From Asanoa hainanensis (GTDB taxonomy: Bacteria > Actinomycetota > Actinomycetes > Mycobacteriales > Micromonosporaceae), in the NCBI RefSeq assembly GCF_900188485.1, contig NZ_FZPH01000022.1, forward strand, positions 54,098 to 118,097: 64,000 nt of DNA, read 5' to 3'. Positions 15,380-22,225 of this stretch are shown piece after piece. Under the pieces are notes generated by a model. That model was not told where the DNA came from and did not search any database. It saw nothing but the letters and a program-made list of their open reading frames with translations. Within the stretch, counting starts at the first letter, position 1. The number at the start of each line of letters is the position of its first letter. The position numbers and the translations under genes are program-made.

Positions 15380-15452
15380 TGCCCCCGGCAGGATTCGAAC
15401 CTGCGACACACGGTTTAGGAAACCGATGCTCTATCCCCTGAGCTACGAGGGC
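15380..15452 (-). tRNA. tRNA-Arg (anticodon CCU)
   Basis: A 73-nt cloverleaf is read on the minus strand. The acceptor stem GCCCTCG pairs with CGGGGGC (one G-U), the D arm contains GTAGCTCAGGGGATAGAGC, the anticodon loop is TTCCTAA with CCT at positions 34-36, and the T arm is GCAGGTTCGAATCCTGC. The discriminator base is A, and CCA is not encoded. It decodes the AGG arginine codon. tRNA-Arg genes often serve as integration sites, but I find no integrase or repeated att core within the window. Confidence 0.96.
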
Positions 15453-15654
15453 CTGCGGCCGCTATCGTACCGACTTGGGCGTATCCGCAAGTGCCAGGGC
15501 TGCGGCCGACGCGTTCGGGTACGTCGGCGGGCGGTTCCTATGCTGGTTGGACTGCGGGCGCAGCACCCTTGGCGCCCGCAGTGGGGGGGCAGCCGGACCG
15601 TGACAGCGGCAACAGAGCGCGGCGGTCGGCGCCAAGGTTGCCAGCCGGCCGCAC

Positions 15655-16377
15655 CTAATGACGGCGTGACGGGCTGCTCCAGATTTGGCCTGCGGACCGT
15701 CCGTCGAGGGTGCGCCGCATGACCCACCGCCGTGGTTCGGTAACCGTGGGGTTACCGATGGTTTCGCGCATGGCCTTCTCGGCCCCTTCCGCGCTGTGGT
15801 GAAGGCTGGCGATTGGCCGCCGAGACCCCTCGACGATCACAACGTAGATCGCCTCCGACAGTTCGGCGCGCAGCAGGCGGGCACGTGCCTCGACGCTGCC
15901 TCCCGCGGTGGCGCCGAGTCGATCGACAACCTCGCCAACGTGCGCCGCAAGGCCGATTTTGATCAAGTGGTGGACGATCGTCGGCTCGGAAATCTGGAGC
16001 GTGGCGACGAGATCCGGCAGGGCGGTCCGATTTTCCCAGCCGTCTCGAAGGAGGCACTCCTCCGTTCCACTCCACAGCCGAAATGGGTCGGTCAGATGCG
16101 AGTTCAGGACGGCCTGCCAGTCGTACTCGGGATTCTCCGCCAGACACCGTCGCAGCCAGTCGATGCGTTCAGCGGTGCGCCACGCCTTCGCCTCATCGGG
16201 CACAAGTTGACCGAGCTGCGCGCGCACGGCTCCTGGCGTGCGTCGCAACTTGGCGGCGAGCTCTCGCACCGACAGGCCGTCGAACACGCCTTGCAAGAGC
16301 TGCTCGTAGTCCGTCCAGCTCCAGGCTTCACCGTGTCGCAGCGGCCGTTCAGGAGGCAAGGGGTTGAACTCTGACAT
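15655..16377 (-). CDS. Helix-turn-helix protein of unknown role
   Basis: A 240-residue soluble protein. Two HTH-like segments are visible: YEQLLQGVFDGLSVRELAAKLRRTPGAVRAQLGQL near residues 24-60, resembling sigma-70 region 4 or homeodomain-like HTH, and LPDLVATLQISEPTIVHHLIKIGLAA near 119-145. The C-terminus includes AIYVVIVEGSRRPIASLHHSAEGAEKAM. It is likely a DNA-binding protein with a recognition platform. It sits about 200 bp upstream of the tRNA-Arg gene in a slightly less GC-rich stretch. I do not recognise the family by name. Confidence 0.65.
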   Translation of the reverse strand: MSEFNPLPPERPLRHGEAWSWTDYEQLLQGVFDGLSVRELAAKLRRTPGAVRAQLGQLVPDEAKAWRTAERIDWLRRCLAENPEYDWQAVLNSHLTDPFRLWSGTEECLLRDGWENRTALPDLVATLQISEPTIVHHLIKIGLAAHVGEVVDRLGATAGGSVEARARLLRAELSEAIYVVIVEGSRRPIASLHHSAEGAEKAMRETIGNPTVTEPRRWVMRRTLDGRSAGQIWSSPSRRH

Positions 16378-16726
16378 GGGTGATCCTCTCGCGCAGGGTG
16401 AACCGGGGACGCGAGACGAGCGATCCAGCAGGCCTTACAAGGCCGAGTGAGGGCTCGAGGTGCCGCGCGAGAATCAGCCCTGGGCGCTTGTGGCCGTACA
16501 TGGGCTCCGGCAAAGATGCGGCGAGTCATTGGTGCGAGATGCGAGGCGGATCGCCGTCTCGACTCAACCAAGCTACGACGCGGCTACGGAGCTGCGCAAT
16601 ATCGATGCCCTCGGCTGTCGTGAATGAATCGCGACTCACCATGCCGGCCATCAACTCGGCGTCAGCCCAGGGTCGTACGCCCACGGGCCGACGCGCTCCC
16701 ACCTGCGGATATCTAGCATCGGCAGC
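16378..16726. other. Intergenic region with one possible small ORF
   Basis: This 349-bp gap separates the HTH gene from the histidine kinase gene. Its only notable content is a minus-strand small ORF at 16526-16702, listed separately. I see no tRNA, repeat or clear terminator. Confidence 0.5.
16526..16702 (-). CDS. Possible small hypothetical protein
   Basis: A 58-codon frame starting GTG (or from the internal ATG-containing ELMAGMVSRDSF) and ending DGDPPRISHQ. The composition is balanced and protein-like, for example GIDIAQLRSRVVAWLSRDG, unlike the Arg/Ala-rich shadow frames nearby. It points in the same direction as the HTH gene at 15655-16377. No homology is recognised, and no strong ribosome-binding site is seen. 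It may be a real small gene or a remnant. Confidence 0.35.
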   Translation of the reverse strand: MGARRPVGVRPWADAELMAGMVSRDSFTTAEGIDIAQLRSRVVAWLSRDGDPPRISHQ

Positions 16727-17872
16727 ATGGAAGCCACCGTCCCCCGCCCCGTTGCCGCCCGCGTCCCGTCGGCCGTCATGCCATGGGTCGCCCTCGCCGC
16801 CTATCCCGTCGCACTGGCACTCACCGTCGCGGTCGGCACCGGGGACGAGGTCAACGGTCCCGCCACGATGCTGCCGATCCTCGTGCTCGCCCTCCCCGGA
16901 ATCCTGCTGCCCCGCTGGCCCCTGGTCGGCTTCGTCGGCCTGCTGGTCGGCGTCGTCGGCCTCGCCCCGCTGAACATCTCGGGGTTGGTCGGCTTCGGGC
17001 AGGCGATCGTCCTCGACGTGGCGGTCGCCTACGTTGCCGCGACCCGATCACGCATCGCCACCGCCGGCGCCGTCGGCACGGCCATCCTGGCGGAGGGCGC
17101 CGCGGCCACGATCTACGCGAGCAACGGCAACGAGTACGTCAATGTCCTCGTCGCCCTGCTGCTCGGCGTCCTGGTCGCCTGGCTGGGCGGCACGGCGTTG
17201 CGCCAGCGCCGTGACTACCGGGCCGCACTGCTCACCCGCGCCGCCTCCGACGCCGTCACCACCGAGCGGCTGCGGATCGCCCGCGACCTGCACGACCAGG
17301 TCGCGCACAGCATCGGCGTGATCGCGATCCAGGCCGGCGTCGGGCGCCGGGTGATCGACACGCAGCCCGACGAGGCGCGCAAGGCGCTGGACACGATCGA
17401 GACTGCCAGCCGGGAGACGCTGGCCGGGCTGCGCCGCACGCTGGTCGCCCTGCGCCGCAGCGACGCCGAGCCCGCCACCACCGCGACCGCCGGGCTGGCC
17501 GAGCTCGACAGCCTCGTCACCACGACGGAAGCCGCCGGCGTCCGCGCCCGCGTGCGCATCGACGGCGAGCCACGCGTGCTGCCACCGGACGTCGACCTCG
17601 CCGCCTACCGGATCATCCAGGAAGCGCTCACCAACATCGTCCGCCATGCCCAAACCGAGAACTGCACGATCATCATCGGATACGCACTACCCGAACTCAC
17701 CATCGTCGTTAGCGATGCCGGCCGTGGCGGCATCGACAGCGGCACCGGCTACGGCATCCCCGGCATGCGCGAACGCGCCACTCTCCTCGGCGGCCACCTG
17801 ACCGCCGGGCCCCGCGAAGAGGGCGGCTTCGAAGTCAGCGCGACCCTCCCGCTACCAGCGGATCAGGCATGA
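16727..17872 (+). CDS. Two-component sensor histidine kinase (NarL-partner type)
   Basis: A 381-residue membrane kinase. Residues about 17-158 contain several transmembrane helices. The HisKA_3 dimerisation domain has phosphoacceptor His189 in RLRIARDLHDQVAHSIG, and a HATPase domain follows with the N-box IIQEALTNIVRHAQ and GTGYGIPGMRERA. It would autophosphorylate and pass phosphate to the response regulator at 18266. The TGA stop overlaps an ATG as ATGA (17869-17872), but that ATG starts only a 22-codon duplicated remnant, not the regulator. Confidence 0.93.
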   Translation: MEATVPRPVAARVPSAVMPWVALAAYPVALALTVAVGTGDEVNGPATMLPILVLALPGILLPRWPLVGFVGLLVGVVGLAPLNISGLVGFGQAIVLDVAVAYVAATRSRIATAGAVGTAILAEGAAATIYASNGNEYVNVLVALLLGVLVAWLGGTALRQRRDYRAALLTRAASDAVTTERLRIARDLHDQVAHSIGVIAIQAGVGRRVIDTQPDEARKALDTIETASRETLAGLRRTLVALRRSDAEPATTATAGLAELDSLVTTTEAAGVRARVRIDGEPRVLPPDVDLAAYRIIQEALTNIVRHAQTENCTIIIGYALPELTIVVSDAGRGGIDSGTGYGIPGMRERATLLGGHLTAGPREEGGFEVSATLPLPADQA

Positions 17873-18265
17873 CCAGCGACGCCCCGACAGCGGACGCACG
17901 CCGCGCGACCCTCCCGCTGCCGGCGGACCAGGCATGATCAGCGACGCTGCGAAAACGGACGTCAGGCGCACTGCCGGCCCTCAATCCAACAGAACGAGGA
18001 TCCGGCGCCGGGCGCCGGGTCCGGACGCGAGCCCGGCAACCCCCGGTCGCGACCAGGGCCAGGCGAGCCGTGCAGGCGTCGCCATCGCCCGTCGGCAGGC
18101 CGGAAAGGCAGGCCGCCGCTCGACCACGACCGCCCCATCAGCTCCCCCGAGGCATTCAGCCACCACAGCAACAGCCGGGCGCCTCGCCGACGACCGACCG
18201 CTCGTCTGCGCCGGCCTCCAGGCCCGCATCGCAGGCGCACCCGACCTCGACCAGGAGGTCCCAGC
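17873..18265 (+). pseudogene. Degenerate duplicated kinase-tail/regulator-head debris
   Basis: The gap between kinase and regulator is not random sequence. The last 27 or so bases of the kinase gene (17841-17867) recur 65 bp later (17906-17932), each followed by ATGA-CAGCGACG-like sequence, giving a 22-codon ORF at 17869-17937 that again overlaps an ATG. At 18182-18260 the translation RLADDRPLVCAGLQARIAGAPDLDQEV aligns with the regulator start ([25 protein letters not shown]). These are relics of an extra kinase-end/regulator-start copy. The ribosome-binding site of the live regulator (AGGAGG, 18254-18259) lies inside the relic. Confidence 0.7.
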
Positions 18266-18925
18266 ATGACCGTCCGTGTGCTGCTCGCCGACGACCAGCC
18301 GCTCGTTCGCGCCGGTCTCCGGGTGCTGATCTCCGACACCCCGGACCTGGAGGTCGTCGGCGAGGCCGGCACCGGAACTGAAGCGGTTGAGCTCGCCCGC
18401 GACCTCGTACCCGATGTCGTGGTGATGGACATCCGTATGCCGGTCATGGACGGCATCACCGCCACCCGCGAGATCGTCGAGGGCGGCTCACAGACGCACG
18501 TGATCATGTTGACCACGTTCGACGACGACGAGAACGTCTACGGCGCCCTGCGGGCCGGCGCCGGCGGGTTTCTGGTCAAGGACATGGCGCTCGACGACAT
18601 CCTGGACGCCGTCCGGGTCGTCGCGGCCGGCGACGGTCTGATCGCCCCGAGCGTCACCCGCCGCCTCATCGCCGAGTTCGCCGGCCGGCCCGAGCGCACG
18701 AGAGAGACGCCGAAAGCGCTCGCGGCCATCACCGAGCGGGAGCGCGAGGTGCTCACCCTCGTCGGCCAGGGGCTCTCCAACACCGAGATCGCCGAGCGCC
18801 TGGTGATCAGTGTCGCCACGGCCAAGACCCACGTCGCCCGGCTGTTCACGAAACTCGACGCACGCGACCGCGTACACCTGGTGATCATGGCCTTTGAAAT
18901 GGGGCTTGTGTCACCGTCGCGCTGA
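18266..18925 (+). CDS. NarL/LuxR-family response regulator
   Basis: A 219-residue regulator with an N-terminal receiver domain (acid pocket Asp9-Asp10, phosphoacceptor Asp55 in [13 protein letters not shown], conserved Lys in GFLVKDM) and a C-terminal LuxR HTH (about 150-210, [43 protein letters not shown] pattern). It pairs with the kinase at 16727. The ATG is preceded by AGGAGG with a 6-bp spacer. Its targets are unknown; NarL-type systems of this kind often autoregulate or control adjacent transporters, but no transporter is adjacent here. Confidence 0.94.
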   Translation: MTVRVLLADDQPLVRAGLRVLISDTPDLEVVGEAGTGTEAVELARDLVPDVVVMDIRMPVMDGITATREIVEGGSQTHVIMLTTFDDDENVYGALRAGAGGFLVKDMALDDILDAVRVVAAGDGLIAPSVTRRLIAEFAGRPERTRETPKALAAITEREREVLTLVGQGLSNTEIAERLVISVATAKTHVARLFTKLDARDRVHLVIMAFEMGLVSPSR

Positions 18926-18947
18926 AGGCGTTATGGTGGACAGCGCC

Positions 18948-19032
18948 GGTCGAGAGGCGCTGCGACGGACAACGAGGTCCGCCACGCTCGACCAGCCCAT
19001 TGATTCCCAAGGGCGCCTCCTGTCACAGGAGG
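18948..19032 (+). promoter_or_regulatory. SAH riboswitch with Shine-Dalgarno-sequestering hairpin
   Basis: The leader of ahcY carries an SAH-aptamer-like layout. P1 is GGTCGAG (18948-18954) with CTCGACC (18987-18993), and inside it the core GGCGCTGCGAC precedes hairpin CGGAC/GTCCG (18966-18970 with 18977-18981). AGGCGC (18955-18960) can form a pseudoknot with GCGCCT (19013-19018). Alternatively CCTCCTG (19016-19022) pairs with CAGGAGG (19026-19032), hiding the ribosome-binding site. The two pairings share 19016-19018 and exclude each other, so ligand binding should free translation. Confidence 0.85.
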
Positions 19033-19038
19033 TGCCAC

Positions 19039-20502
19039 TTGAGCACTGGAAAGACTGCGCACGTCCAGAACATCAACGGCATCGAGTTCGCGGTACGCGA
19101 TCTCGACCTCGCCACCGCCGGCCGGCACCAGATCCGGCTCGCCGAGCACGAGATGCCCGGCCTGATGGCGCTGCGCCGCGAGTTCGCCGCCCAGCAGCCC
19201 CTCCGCGGCGCCCGGATCGCCGGCTCGCTGCACATGACCGTGCAGACGGCCGTGCTCATCGAGACGCTCGTCGCGCTCGGCGCCGACGTCCGCTGGGTCT
19301 CCTGCAACATCTTCTCCACACAGGACGAAGCCGCCGCCGCGGTGGTGGTCGGTCAGGGCACGACCGAGGCGCCGACCGGCACCCCCGTGTTCGCCTGGAA
19401 GGGCGAGACGCTGGAGGAGTACTGGTGGTGCACCATGCGCCTCTTCGACTTCGGTGACGGCCAGGGCCCGAACCTGATCGTCGACGATGGCGGCGACGCC
19501 ACCCTGCTGGTGCACAAGGGCGTCGAGTTCGAGGCGGCCGGGCAGGTGCCGGCGGCCACAGAGGACGACCACGAGGAGTACCGGCTCATCCTCGAGACGC
19601 TGCGGTCCAGCCTCGGCGAGGACGCCCAGCGCTTCACCCGGATCGCGGCCGGCATGCGCGGCGTCTCCGAGGAGACCACGACCGGTGTGACCCGGCTCTA
19701 CGAGCTCGCCCGCGAGGGCACGCTGCTGTTCCCGGCGATCAACGTCAACGACTCGGTCACCAAGTCCAAGTTCGACAACAAGTACGGCATCCGCCACTCG
19801 CTGACGGACGGCCTCAACCGGGCCACCGACGTGATGCTCGGCGGCAAGCTGGCCGTGGTCTGCGGCTACGGCGACGTCGGCAAGGGCTCGGCCGAGGCGC
19901 TGCGCGGCCAGGGTGCCCGCGTGGTGGTCACCGAGATCGACCCCATCTGCGCGCTCCAGGCGGCGATGGACGGCCTCCAGGTCGTACACCTCGACGACGT
20001 GGTCGGCCAGGCCGACATCTTCATCACCACGAGCGGCGGCGTCGACATCATCACCGCGGACCACATGTCGCGGATGAAGCACAACGCGATCGTCGCCAAC
20101 GTCGGCCACTTCGACAACGAGATCGACATGGCCGGCCTGGCTCGCGTGCCCGGCATCGAGAAGATCGAGGTCAAGCCGCAGGTGCACGAGTGGCGCTTCC
20201 CGGACGGGCACGCCATCCTGGTGCTCTCCGAGGGCCGGCTGATGAACCTGGGCAACGCGACCGGGCACCCGAGCTTCGTGATGTCGTGCTCGTTCGCCAA
20301 CCAGGTGATGGCGCAGCTCGAGCTGTGGCAGGGCCAGTACGGCAACACCGTGTTCACGCTGCCCAAGCACCTCGACGAGAAGGTGGCCCGACTGCACCTC
20401 GACTCGCTCGGCGTGCGGCTGACGGAGCTGAGCAAGAAGCAGGCGGAGTACCTCGGCCTGCACGTCGAAGGCCCGTACAAGCCGGAGCACTACCGCTACT
20501 GA
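19039..20502 (+). CDS. ahcY: Adenosylhomocysteinase (SAH hydrolase)
   Basis: A 487-residue enzyme that splits S-adenosylhomocysteine into adenosine and homocysteine, clearing the by-product of SAM-dependent methylation. Family motifs are intact: the N-terminal [34 protein letters not shown], the NAD-binding [31 protein letters not shown] with the catalytic Lys, and the C-terminal KPEHYRY needed for NAD binding. The start is TTG at 19039, placed 6 bp after AGGAGG (19027-19032); upstream in-frame codons lie within the riboswitch and are not translated. The gene appears monocistronic. Confidence 0.96.
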   Translation: MSTGKTAHVQNINGIEFAVRDLDLATAGRHQIRLAEHEMPGLMALRREFAAQQPLRGARIAGSLHMTVQTAVLIETLVALGADVRWVSCNIFSTQDEAAAAVVVGQGTTEAPTGTPVFAWKGETLEEYWWCTMRLFDFGDGQGPNLIVDDGGDATLLVHKGVEFEAAGQVPAATEDDHEEYRLILETLRSSLGEDAQRFTRIAAGMRGVSEETTTGVTRLYELAREGTLLFPAINVNDSVTKSKFDNKYGIRHSLTDGLNRATDVMLGGKLAVVCGYGDVGKGSAEALRGQGARVVVTEIDPICALQAAMDGLQVVHLDDVVGQADIFITTSGGVDIITADHMSRMKHNAIVANVGHFDNEIDMAGLARVPGIEKIEVKPQVHEWRFPDGHAILVLSEGRLMNLGNATGHPSFVMSCSFANQVMAQLELWQGQYGNTVFTLPKHLDEKVARLHLDSLGVRLTELSKKQAEYLGLHVEGPYKPEHYRY

Positions 20503-20511
20503 CGCGTGTCA

Positions 20512-20548
20512 GCGACCGCCCGGGTTCACATTGGACCTGGGCGGTCGC
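20512..20548. terminator. Stem-loop terminator between convergent genes
   Basis: GCGACCGCCCGGGT (20512-20525) pairs with ACCTGGGCGGTCGC (20535-20548) across a 9-base loop, with one G-U pair. It follows the ahcY stop by 9 bp and overlaps the 3' end of the convergent hypothetical gene, so it may serve both. Confidence 0.65.
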
Positions 20549-21590
20549 CCGTCGGGGACTTCGCCGGGCTGATCAACCGCAGCCAGGCCGCGGCCTGATC
20601 GGGCGGCAGTACGGCGTCGAGCCGGACCTCCGGCCGCATCAAGGGATAGACCCGACCGACATTCCAGGACCGGTCGTACGGCGGCGGATCTAGCACGATG
20701 ATCCGCCGGCCGGCGACCGGTTCGATGTCGACCGGGCGACCCTCGTTCCAGATCCATTTGCCGCCGGCGTCGACCAGGTTGAACTGACCGTGGATCGGCC
20801 GCGGTGGCTGCAGCGGCCCGTCGCTCGCCGCCGCGACCCAGGACGGCTGCGGCGGCTCGCCGGGCAGGTGCCCACCGCCGACCAGCGCGTCGGCGAGCAG
20901 CGTGTGCAGCTGGAAGTTGTCACCGACGCCGCTCATCGTCACCAGGAAAACGGCCTCGGACGGGCGATGCACCACGACGAGCGGCTCGTCGTCGAGCACC
21001 AGCAACAAGCCGAGCAGCCAGTGCGCGTCGGCGATTTCGTCCGGGGCGACGGATGCGGCCTCGATGAGCCGCTGCCGGTGCGGCAACGCCGCCCGGCCCG
21101 CCTTCTGCTGCAGTGGCAGCAGCAGCGCCGGGATCCATTCGTTGACCGTGAACCACGCCTGGGTTATCTGGGACGCCTCGTCGAGGTCCAGGCCGCCCGC
21201 TTCGGCGACCCGCTCGACGATCGCCCGTGCGGACTCCCCGTCGGTCGGCGGATCCACCTCGGTGCCGGCGAGCGCGGGGAACCGCGAAGCCTGCTCAAGC
21301 CCCGCCGCCACCCGCAAAGCCAGCACGTCGAGCGCCGAGGCGGGGTCGCCGCCGGCCTCTACCAGCCCGCCGGCCAGCGCGGCCAGCGGCGCGCCATTGC
21401 CCAGCGGCACCTCAGCGAGCGCCGGCCGCAATGCGACCAGCGCCTCGGTAAGCGCAGCGGCGTCGGCCCGTTCCACCTGGCCCACGATGTCCTTGAACGC
21501 CCGCTGCGCCGCGCCCTCGTCCTGCCGGTCGATCGCCTCGGCCAGGTCGGTGCACAGCTCAGCTACGGATCTTCCCCGGTTCCACCGCAT
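20526..21590 (-). CDS. Hypothetical protein, actinobacterial
   Basis: A 354-residue soluble protein. The N-terminal two-thirds is Ala/Leu-rich and helical (LCTDLAEAIDRQDEGAAQRAFKDIVGQ onward). The C-terminal third is beta-rich with aromatic residues (GQFNLVDAGGKWIWNEGRPVDIEPVAGRRIIVLDPP). There is no signal peptide, membrane helix or catalytic motif I recognise. Homologue-like proteins occur as hypothetical genes in actinomycetes, but this rests on impression only. It is convergent with ahcY. Confidence 0.65.
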   Translation of the reverse strand: MRWNRGRSVAELCTDLAEAIDRQDEGAAQRAFKDIVGQVERADAAALTEALVALRPALAEVPLGNGAPLAALAGGLVEAGGDPASALDVLALRVAAGLEQASRFPALAGTEVDPPTDGESARAIVERVAEAGGLDLDEASQITQAWFTVNEWIPALLLPLQQKAGRAALPHRQRLIEAASVAPDEIADAHWLLGLLLVLDDEPLVVVHRPSEAVFLVTMSGVGDNFQLHTLLADALVGGGHLPGEPPQPSWVAAASDGPLQPPRPIHGQFNLVDAGGKWIWNEGRPVDIEPVAGRRIIVLDPPPYDRSWNVGRVYPLMRPEVRLDAVLPPDQAAAWLRLISPAKSPTGDRPGPM

Positions 21591-21704
21591 CGGCTGATCT
21601 TAGGGGCTGTGCTCGCCAACGAAGAGGCGCCAGAGCGGGTCAGCTCCGGCGGGAGGCTCGGTGTGTCGAACTGGTTGACTGAGCAAGGAGACGAAGGGCG
21701 GGGG

Positions 21705-22088
21705 ATGGGCGAGGGCGCCGATGAACGAGAAGGGCCATCCGCGGAGGAACTGGCCAGGCGAACTAGATGGTTTGAGCAGTACGTGGAGGCGTTGAACGCA
21801 CGTTCTGTGGTGATTGAAGCCGGCGGCGGACCGCACGCGTGCCCCTGCTGCCGATACCCGACGCTCGACGGGCGAGGCCACTTCGAGATCTGCTTCGCCT
21901 GTGGCTGGGAGGACGACGGGCAAGACGATGAAGACGCCGAAACGGTTCGGGGCGGTCCGAACGGCTCGCGGAGCCTGACGGATGCGCGGCGCGCGTATGC
22001 GGAGCGGCCAGTCAGCCTGGCGGACGCGCGGCGTGCCTATTCCGAACGACAAGCCCGCTGGGAGTGCAGGCGCCGCCGGTCCAGCTAG
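21705..22088 (+). CDS. CPCC-type cysteine-rich small protein
   Basis: A 127-residue protein with the Cys_rich_CPCC signature: CPCC at residues 46-49 (HACPCCRYPTLDGRGHFEICFACGWEDDGQDD) and a second Cys pair, C63 and C66. These four or five Cys residues probably bind a zinc ion. An acidic patch and helical tail (ADARRAYSERQARWE) follow. The ATG at 21705 is preferred over a GTG at 21663. The family has no assigned function; members are often near toxin/immunity or signalling genes, but no such neighbour is obvious here. Confidence 0.8.
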   Translation: MGEGADEREGPSAEELARRTRWFEQYVEALNARSVVIEAGGGPHACPCCRYPTLDGRGHFEICFACGWEDDGQDDEDAETVRGGPNGSRSLTDARRAYAERPVSLADARRAYSERQARWECRRRRSS

Positions 22089-22225
22089 GACTGTTTCGCC
22101 ACGTTCGAGCGGCCCGCGGCGCGGGCCGTGCGCGCCGCCCAGCGCGGCCGGGCCGAAGCACAGGTCACGGCAATGGTTCTCGGCCTTGCGCGGACCGCGG
22201 GCTGAGCCCGCAGGACCTCCGCGCG

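Noticed and set aside
15380..15452. tRNA-Arg as the attachment site of an integrated element
   Set aside because: No integrase, excisionase or second copy of the tRNA 3' end is visible within the window.
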